A DNA stretch of 47,924 bases from DASSBG01 sp964583865 (GTDB lineage: Bacteria > Pseudomonadota > Gammaproteobacteria > Xanthomonadales > Rhodanobacteraceae). The stretch is from assembly GCA_964583865.1 (NCBI GenBank), contig CAZOXZ010000003.1, positions 1 through 47,924 of the forward strand. Reading direction: 5' to 3'. Of this stretch, positions 42,129 through 47,924 are shown piece by piece. Positions within the stretch are counted from its first letter, which is position 1. Each line of letters begins with the position of its first letter. The position numbers and the translations under genes are program-made. Below the pieces are notes generated by a model. The model saw only the letters and a list, made by a program, of their open reading frames with translations, searched no databases and was not told where the DNA came from.

Positions 42129-42158
42129 GCCGGATCCGCGCTGCGCGCTTGATCCGGC
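42129..42158. repeat. REP-like hairpin GCCGGATC...GATCCGGC
   Basis: An 8-base perfect stem (GCCGGATC / GATCCGGC) with a CG-rich loop CGCGCTGCGCGCTT, followed by CTACAGCAATCC. A related sequence follows at 42181-42220 (GTAGGCCCGCTCAAGCAGCG). Both resemble dispersed palindromic elements of gammaproteobacteria. It may end transcription of the adenosyltransferase operon. Confidence 0.55.
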
Positions 42159-42302
42159 CTACAGCAATCCGACCGCACACCGTAGGCCCGCTCAAGCAGC
42201 GCAGCGACGGAACGGGCAATTGTGCCGGGGATCGGGACCGGCACTACTGCCGCCAGGCGCTGCTTTCTGCTAACTTGCGCTCTTTGCTGCTCCAAGGATC
42301 GT

Positions 42303-44585
42303 GTGCGCGTGCAAGCCTGTTGTCATCTTCGACGCCATACTCTGGCACTGGCCACTTGCGTGGCGCTGGCGGGCATGGCCAATCCGCTGCTGGCCGCGAC
42401 GCCGGCGTGTAACGCAGCAGGCGACTACTGTACCGATTCGGTGGCGGATCGTTGTGGCGCATTCCCGCTGTACGCCGACCGCGTGGCCTTGTCACCGGTG
42501 GCCGGAGACAGCGCGGCAACGGAGATCCTGAGCAACAACGTCGACAGCAAGGACGGCCTGCACTACACGCTGGACGGCAACGTCTGGCTGCGGCGCGGCG
42601 ACCAGTTGCTGCAAGCCGGCCATGTGACCTGGCAACAAGCCTCGGGTGACTTTACGGCCACCGACAACATCCGTTTTCAGAACAGCCACTTGCTGCTGCG
42701 CAGCCCGGCCATGCAGGGCAACAGCCAGCTGGGCACGGGCACGGCGAAGGACATCCGCTTCCGGTTGCTGGGTTCACGCGGCAACGGTCACGCCGATCGG
42801 GTGGAACTGCTGGACGAGCAGCACAGCCGCCTCGAACAAATCGGCTACAGCACCTGCAGCCCGCAGCAACGGCAATGGGAGTTGCGGGCCGGGCGCGTGG
42901 ACCTGGACCAGGAAAAGGAGGTCGGCTACGCACACAACGTCACCATGCGCATCGGCGAGGTGCCGGTGCTGTGGCTGCCCTGGCTGCGCTTTCCCACCAC
43001 CGACGCACGCCACACGGGTTTTCTGTACCCCACCATTGGCTACAGCGAATCCCGCGGTTTCGACCTGACGCTGCCGTTCTACCTCAATCTGGTGCCCAAT
43101 TACGATGCCACGCTGTACCCGCGGCTGCTGGGGCGCCGCGGCTTCATGCTGGGCGCGGAGTTCCGCTACCTCGGTCAACGCAGCCGCGGCAGCATCCGCG
43201 CGGACTGGCTGGCCCATGACCGCATCGCCGACGACTCGCGCAGCCTCTGGCGCGCGCGCTCCACCACCGCACTTGTCGGCAGCTGGCGCTTCAACGTCAA
43301 CATCAACCACGTCTCGGACAAGGCCTATTTCGAGGATCTGGGCAGCAGCCTGTACGGCAACGCCACGCACCTGTTGCATTCGGACATCGCATTGGTGGGC
43401 CGTGGCCACGGCTGGCGTGCCTCGGTCAGCGCCGATGCCTACCAGATTACCGACCCGGACCTTTCCGATTCCCAGGAACCTTACAAGCGCCTGCCGCGCA
43501 TGCTGTTCAACGGCCACTGGAGCGCCGGGCGTTACTTCGAATACGGCCTGGATGCGGAATTCGTCAGCTTCCGCAAGGATCAGGGGCTGGACGGACGCCG
43601 CCTGGACCTGCAACCTTGGCTGACCTGGCACTGGCAAGGCCCATGGTGGCACCTGCAGCCGCGCCTGGCCTGGCGCGCCACCGAGTACGACCTCGACCGC
43701 AACGACAACAACTCGCCATCGCGGCACACGCCGATTGCCAGCCTTGACGCCGGCCTGGTGTTCGAGCGCGATGCGCACTGGTTCGGCGACAACTACACGC
43801 AGACCCTGGAGCCGCGCCTGTATTACCTGCGCGTGCCGTATCGCGACCAGAGCAACATCCCCATCTTCGACACCAGCCGGCAGACCTTCGACTACTGGCA
43901 ATTGTTCGTGCCCAATCGCTTTTCCGGCCCGGACCGGCAAATGAACGCCAACAACCTCACCCTGGCCCTGACCACGCGGCTGTTGGACGACAGCGGCATC
44001 GAGCGGCTGTCGGCGGGTATCGGCCAGATTCGCTATTTCGAACCGCAGCGCGTCACCTTGCGTGGTGGCGCCGGTACCGACTGGGCCGGCTCAGCCTATG
44101 TGGCACACTTCGGGGCACGGTTGTCGGAACGCTGGCGCCTTGACCTGGCGCAACAATGGAACCCGAATACGGACCGCACCGACCTGTCCACGGTCACCGT
44201 GCAGCGCCAACTGTGGCGCAACGGCATCCTCAACCTCGGCTACCGCTATCGCCGCGGTTATCTCGAGCAGACCAACGTGTCGGCGCTGCTGCCGCTGTCG
44301 GACCAGTGGAACCTGGTGGCGCGCTGGAACTACGACCTGGACGAGGATCGTACCCTGGGCGCCCTGGCCGGCGTGGAATACAACAGTTGCTGCCTCGCCG
44401 TGCGTCTGGTGGCGCGGCATTATGTGCGCAACAGCGCCGGCGAAATCGACAACACGATCATGTTGCAGGTCGAGTTCAAGGGCCTGGGCAGCGTCGGGCG
44501 CCGTACCGACACGCTGTTGCGCCATGCTATCCTTGGCTATCGCGCTGCCGGGTTTGACGACACCCTGCCCGCGGTGCACAACTGA
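42303..44585 (+). CDS. lptD: LptD, outer membrane LPS assembly protein
   Basis: From GTG 42303 this is a 760-residue protein with a signal peptide (CVALAGMANPLLAA). An OstA/LptA-like beta-jellyroll follows (ILSNNVDSKDGLHYTLDGNV, NIRFQNSHLLLRSPAMQGN), then a large barrel (LPFYLNLVPNYDATLYPRLL, the conserved NYDATL-type motif). Cysteines in the mature N-terminus (TPACNAAGDYCTDSVADRC) and the adjacent pair in EYNSCCLAVRLV match the disulfide-forming cysteines of LptD. It inserts LPS into the outer leaflet with LptE. AAGGA precedes the GTG by four bases; GTG 42309 is an alternative. It heads lptD-surA-pdxA-rsmA. Confidence 0.95.
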   Translation: MRVQACCHLRRHTLALATCVALAGMANPLLAATPACNAAGDYCTDSVADRCGAFPLYADRVALSPVAGDSAATEILSNNVDSKDGLHYTLDGNVWLRRGDQLLQAGHVTWQQASGDFTATDNIRFQNSHLLLRSPAMQGNSQLGTGTAKDIRFRLLGSRGNGHADRVELLDEQHSRLEQIGYSTCSPQQRQWELRAGRVDLDQEKEVGYAHNVTMRIGEVPVLWLPWLRFPTTDARHTGFLYPTIGYSESRGFDLTLPFYLNLVPNYDATLYPRLLGRRGFMLGAEFRYLGQRSRGSIRADWLAHDRIADDSRSLWRARSTTALVGSWRFNVNINHVSDKAYFEDLGSSLYGNATHLLHSDIALVGRGHGWRASVSADAYQITDPDLSDSQEPYKRLPRMLFNGHWSAGRYFEYGLDAEFVSFRKDQGLDGRRLDLQPWLTWHWQGPWWHLQPRLAWRATEYDLDRNDNNSPSRHTPIASLDAGLVFERDAHWFGDNYTQTLEPRLYYLRVPYRDQSNIPIFDTSRQTFDYWQLFVPNRFSGPDRQMNANNLTLALTTRLLDDSGIERLSAGIGQIRYFEPQRVTLRGGAGTDWAGSAYVAHFGARLSERWRLDLAQQWNPNTDRTDLSTVTVQRQLWRNGILNLGYRYRRGYLEQTNVSALLPLSDQWNLVARWNYDLDEDRTLGALAGVEYNSCCLAVRLVARHYVRNSAGEIDNTIMLQVEFKGLGSVGRRTDTLLRHAILGYRAAGFDDTLPAVHN

Positions 44586-44665
44586 TCCAACCGCCAGGCG
44601 AGCCGTAGCCATCATCACCGGTCCGCCGCGGATTCCGCAAACCACGGCATGGACCTCCACTGACC

Positions 44666-46000
44666 ATGAAATCACTTGTCGCATCGGGCCTGGTTGCCCT
44701 GGCTGTCCTTCTCGGACTGCCGACAACGGGCCACGCACAATTGCTGCCGCAGTACCAGACCCACCATCTGGATGGCATCGCCGCCGTGGTGGAGGATGAC
44801 ATCATCCTGCAAAGCGAGCTCGAGGAAGCCGTCGATACGGTCAAGGAAGAGTTCGCCGACGAACCGCAGAAGCTGCCGCCGCCCAACACGCTGCAGCATC
44901 AGGTTCTGGATCGCCTGATCCTGCAAAAACTGCAGGTGCAGCGCGCCCGGGACATGGGCATCCGCGTCAGCCAGGACGAAGTGCGACGCTCGATGGAAGG
45001 CGTGGCACAGCAAAACAACCTCACCACGCAGCAATTGACCGAGGCCCTGGCCAGCCGCGGCATTACGGTGCGCAGTTTCCAGCAGCAGCTGGCCGAACAG
45101 CTGCTGGTTACCAAGCTGCGCCAACAGATCCTGCAACAACAGGTACGCGTGACCGATTCGGAGATCGACAACCTGCTGGACAGCCCGGCGTTCCAGGCCG
45201 GCGAGGTACACTTGGCCCAAATCACCATCAAGATCCCGCAAGGTGCCGGCCCGAACGATATCGGCATGGCCCAGCAAAAAGCCGCGCAGGTGGAGCAGGC
45301 ACTGGCATCCGGCATGGACTTCACCGCCGCGGCAATGCGCTGGTCCGAGTCCCAGGACGCCCTCAAGGGTGGCGACCTCGGCTGGCACAGTCTCAGCGAG
45401 CTGACACCCAACTTTGCCCAGGTTCTGGCCGAAATGCAGCCTGGCGATGTCACCCCGGCGCTGCGCGACCCGGCCGGATTCCACATCTTCAAGCTGCTGG
45501 AAAAGCGCACTTCCAAGCCCGTCATGGTGACCGAATACCATGCCCGGCACCTGTCCATCGCCATCGATGCCCTGACGACCGATGCCCAGGCCAAGGCCAA
45601 GATCACCAATCTGCGCAAGGCGATTGTCGATGGTCGCTCGGAGTTCGCTGCGGTGGCCCAGTCCGAGTCGGATGACGACACCACCGCCAGCCAGGGCGGC
45701 GACATGGGCTGGTTCCCGCTGGAAGGCTGGGGCAGTGCCGTGGCCAGGCATATTCAGGTGCTCAAGGACGGCGAAGTCTCCGAGCCGTTCAAGGCCGCCG
45801 GCGCCTGGCACATCATCCAGCGACTGGGCGAGCGCGAGGAAGACCGCACCGTCGAGACGCGCCGCGACAAGGCCCGACTGGCCATCGAAAACCGCAAATC
45901 CCGGGACGTGTACGAGAATTACCTGCGCCAGTTGCGTGCCGAAGCCTACGTCGACAGCCGCATCCCCGGCAGTGACGACGACAGCAACAAGGCTTCCTGA
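44666..46000 (+). CDS. surA: SurA, periplasmic chaperone and prolyl isomerase
   Basis: This 444-residue protein has a signal peptide (MKSLVASGLVALAVLLGLPT, cut near GHA-Q) and the SurA N-terminal chaperone module (LDGIAAVVEDDIILQSELEE, VLDRLILQKLQVQRARDMGI). Two parvulin domains follow, at about 180-280 (EVHLAQITIKIPQGAG, GGDLGWHSLSELTPNFAQ) and 290-395 (EYHARHLSIAIDAL, GGDMGWFPLEGWG). It escorts outer membrane proteins, LptD among them, to the BAM complex. It lies 80 bases after lptD and eight bases before pdxA. Confidence 0.96.
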   Translation: MKSLVASGLVALAVLLGLPTTGHAQLLPQYQTHHLDGIAAVVEDDIILQSELEEAVDTVKEEFADEPQKLPPPNTLQHQVLDRLILQKLQVQRARDMGIRVSQDEVRRSMEGVAQQNNLTTQQLTEALASRGITVRSFQQQLAEQLLVTKLRQQILQQQVRVTDSEIDNLLDSPAFQAGEVHLAQITIKIPQGAGPNDIGMAQQKAAQVEQALASGMDFTAAAMRWSESQDALKGGDLGWHSLSELTPNFAQVLAEMQPGDVTPALRDPAGFHIFKLLEKRTSKPVMVTEYHARHLSIAIDALTTDAQAKAKITNLRKAIVDGRSEFAAVAQSESDDDTTASQGGDMGWFPLEGWGSAVARHIQVLKDGEVSEPFKAAGAWHIIQRLGEREEDRTVETRRDKARLAIENRKSRDVYENYLRQLRAEAYVDSRIPGSDDDSNKAS

Positions 46001-46007
46001 CAACAAC

Positions 46008-47012
46008 ATGGCCGCAGGGCACGACGGGCCGCTGCCACGACTGGCGATCACGCCGGGTGAGCCGGCCGGTATCGGCCCGGAAGTCATCGTCGCGCTGGCA
46101 CAAAGCACGCTGCAAGCCGACCTGGTTGTATTCGGGGATGCCTGCCTGCTGCAGCGTGCTGCCCGGCGTGCCGGCACAACAATCGAACTGAGCATCGATG
46201 ACGGCTCACCGCTGGAACACCGCTCGCCCGGCGCTCTGCGACTGCGGCCGGTGCCCCTGCCGACCGTAGAGAAACCCGGCCACCTGGATGTCGCCAACGC
46301 GCCCTTCGTCCTTGCCACGCTGGATGGCGCCGTCGATGGCTGCCTTCACGGCGACTTCCACGGCATGGTCACGGCGCCGCTGCACAAGGGCATCATCAAC
46401 GATGCCGGACAGGCATTCACCGGGCACACCGAATGGCTGGCGCGACGGGCCGGCTGCGATGTCGTGATGCTGTTGATGAGCGACCGACTGAAGGTCGCCA
46501 TGGTGACCACCCACATGCCGCTGGCGCATGTCCCGGCAGCCATTACCGCCGCCAGTATCGAGCGCTGCCTGCGTATCCTGCATGGCGACCTGGAACGCAG
46601 CTTCGGCATCACGCAACCGCGTATTGCCGTGCTCGGGTTGAATCCGCACGCCGGCGAAGGCGGCCACCTGGGACACGAGGAGCAGCAAGTCATCGCGCCG
46701 CTGCTGGAACGACTGCGTACCGAAGGCATGACGCTGCACGGGCCGCTGCCAGCTGACACCGCCTTCATTCCCGCCTGGCGCGAACGCTACGATGCCGTAC
46801 TGGCGATGTACCACGACCAGGCGCTGCCGGTGCTGAAAGCCGAGGCCTTCGATTCGGCCATCAACACCACGCTGGGCCTGCCTTTCGTGCGCACATCGGT
46901 GGACCATGGCACAGCCCTGGAGATCGCGGGGGCGAACCGCGCCAATTCGGCCAGCATGCTGGCCGCGACCCGCTGGGCCATGCGCCTGGCGGCCAACCGG
47001 CAGCAGGCATGA
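46008..47012 (+). CDS. pdxA: PdxA, 4-hydroxythreonine-4-phosphate dehydrogenase
   Basis: This 334-residue enzyme carries RLAITPGEPAGIGPEVIVAL, VTAPLHKGIINDAGQAFTGH with HTEWLA (metal-binding histidine region), LGLNPHAGEGGHLGHEE, and AMYHDQALPVLKAEAFDS with NTTLGLPFVRTSVDHGTA. It oxidises 4-phosphohydroxy-L-threonine in pyridoxal 5'-phosphate synthesis. ATG 46008 is chosen from homology; the frame is open far upstream through surA. Its stop overlaps the rsmA start by four bases. Confidence 0.96.
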   Translation: MAAGHDGPLPRLAITPGEPAGIGPEVIVALAQSTLQADLVVFGDACLLQRAARRAGTTIELSIDDGSPLEHRSPGALRLRPVPLPTVEKPGHLDVANAPFVLATLDGAVDGCLHGDFHGMVTAPLHKGIINDAGQAFTGHTEWLARRAGCDVVMLLMSDRLKVAMVTTHMPLAHVPAAITAASIERCLRILHGDLERSFGITQPRIAVLGLNPHAGEGGHLGHEEQQVIAPLLERLRTEGMTLHGPLPADTAFIPAWRERYDAVLAMYHDQALPVLKAEAFDSAINTTLGLPFVRTSVDHGTALEIAGANRANSASMLAATRWAMRLAANRQQA

Positions 47013-47842
47013 ACAGCCGACCCAAGAAACAGCTCGGACAGCACTTCCTCGTTGACCAGCACGTGCTGGCCGACATCGTTCATGCCATCGCGCCACAGCC
47101 CAGCGACCGACTGGTGGAGATCGGCCCCGGCCCGGGCGCGCTGACCCTGCCACTGCTGGACGCTGCCGGCAAGTTGCTTGCCATCGAGCTTGATCGCGAC
47201 CTCGTCCCGGTTCTGGCCGAGCGTGCCACGAGCCACGGCGAGCTGGAGCTGATCCGGGCCAGCGTGCTGAAAGTGGATCTCGACGAGCTGGCCGCGCGCC
47301 TGGACGGACCGTTGCGCATGGTCGGCAACCTGCCCTACAACATCTCCAGCCCCATCCTTTTTCATTGTCTGGCCCACCGCCCGGCAATCCACGACATGAC
47401 CTTCCTGTTGCAAAAGGAAATGGCCGAGCGCATTGTCGCCGGGCCGGGCAGCAAGACCTACGGGCGCATCAGCGTGATGGTGCAATTGGCCTGTCGCGCC
47501 GACTTGTTGCTGGAAGTCGGGCCGCAGGCATTCCGGCCGCCACCCAAGGTCGACTCGGCCCTCATCCGGCTGACGCCACGCCCCGAAGCCGAGCAACCGG
47601 ACGTGGATGGCAAACTGCTGGCCGACGTCGTGCGTGCCGCCTTCAGCCAGCGCCGCAAGACCCTGGCGAACGCATTGAAACGCCTCATGCCACGCGAGCA
47701 CATCGAGGCGGCCGGCATCGACCCGTCGCTGCGGGCCGAGGCACTGACACCGGCCGAGTTCATCGCCCTGGCACGTCAGTTTCAGCCATCACATGCCGAT
47801 TGGCAACGCGCGCAGGGCAGGTTCAGCGACAATCGCACCTGA
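47009..47842 (+). CDS. rsmA: RsmA (KsgA), 16S rRNA A1518/A1519 dimethyltransferase
   Basis: This 277-residue methyltransferase has KKQLGQHFLVDQHVLADIVH, the S-adenosylmethionine loop LVEIGPGPGALTLPLLDAAG, LLAIELDRDLVPVLAE, the catalytic NLPYNISSPILFHC motif, and FRPPPKVDSALIRLTP with AAFSQRRKTLANAL. It dimethylates two adenines near the 3' end of 16S rRNA. Overlap with pdxA (ATGA) shows translational coupling. In many relatives apaG and apaH follow; here the visible 80 bases hold a repeat instead. Confidence 0.96.
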   Translation: MNSRPKKQLGQHFLVDQHVLADIVHAIAPQPSDRLVEIGPGPGALTLPLLDAAGKLLAIELDRDLVPVLAERATSHGELELIRASVLKVDLDELAARLDGPLRMVGNLPYNISSPILFHCLAHRPAIHDMTFLLQKEMAERIVAGPGSKTYGRISVMVQLACRADLLLEVGPQAFRPPPKVDSALIRLTPRPEAEQPDVDGKLLADVVRAAFSQRRKTLANALKRLMPREHIEAAGIDPSLRAEALTPAEFIALARQFQPSHADWQRAQGRFSDNRT

Positions 47843-47869
47843 CAGCAACCCAGAACAGGCCTGCTCCTC

Positions 47870-47924
47870 GGAGCTTGGGCGGCAGAAACACAAGCGGCTG
47901 CGGCTGCGCCCTTTTGGCCCGATT
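47870..47924 (+). repeat. Dispersed intergenic repeat, copy 3 (runs off window)
   Basis: CGGAGCTTGGGCGGCAGAAA followed by CACAAGCGGCTGCGGCT and a TTTTGGCCCGATT tail is nearly identical to the minus strand of 785-838. The match runs to the end of the window, so the full element is longer than seen here. Confidence 0.7.

Noticed and set aside
1..47924. tRNA or rRNA genes
   Set aside because: No cloverleaf-like sequence with a TTCGA(A/T)T-type arm or rRNA segment was recognised by eye; a tRNA scan would be needed to exclude them fully.

Overview
The window looks like a chromosomal segment of a GC-rich gammaproteobacterium, most likely in the order Xanthomonadales (Lysobacterales). The reasons are the lptD-surA-pdxA-rsmA string, recC-recB-recD, a ubiH/ubiI-type hydroxylase pair, a GGGAGCC heptamer array between genes, and two secreted proteins ending in an F-x-D-(G/D)-(F/Y)-E tail. 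This placement is an inference; no rRNA or marker gene confirms it.

Layout. 1-2650: the end of a pirin gene, a gene-poor stretch of element debris (a dispersed repeat, a truncated MFS pump, possibly a group II intron scar), a brnTA toxin-antitoxin pair followed by an integron attC-like hairpin, and a YeeE/YedE sulfur transporter split into two genes. 2689-12911: recC-recB-recD on the minus strand, bracketed by two VapBC modules. 12935-15672: a large nuclease plus Schlafen-type helicase (DUF2075) and a hicAB module. 15710-17909: an ankyrin lipoprotein and an amino acid permease. 17949-26603: a DUF3883 protein and a type I restriction-modification operon in the order hsdM-hsdS-fic-hsdR. This block lies between two 143 bp direct copies of the permease gene start. 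26773-27321: yefM-yoeB.

27376-36806 is more ordinary chromosome: a Fur-box-associated TonB-dependent receptor, an AidB-like acyl-CoA dehydrogenase, a frameshifted secreted beta-helix gene, a GYF/AIM24 protein and two ubiquinone hydroxylases. 37033-42018: a large secreted delta-60 repeat protein, then a tight three-gene operon (CobC-like phosphatase, DUF6580 membrane protein, PduO-type adenosyltransferase) that probably serves cobalamin salvage. 42303-47842: the envelope and housekeeping operon lptD-surA-pdxA-rsmA.

The first 27 kb is in effect a defence and stress region, with five toxin-antitoxin modules, a Fic protein, RecBCD, a type I R-M system, a DUF3883 protein and a nuclease-helicase. 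Four toxin-antitoxin modules show an inverted repeat in the promoter region; the remaining one, next to recD, has a short direct repeat instead. The best leads for new biology are the Fic gene inside the R-M operon with a phased array of inverted repeats at its promoter, the repeat-flanked R-M island, the solitary nuclease-helicase, and the phosphatase/membrane protein/adenosyltransferase operon whose phosphatase has THG instead of the usual RHG.
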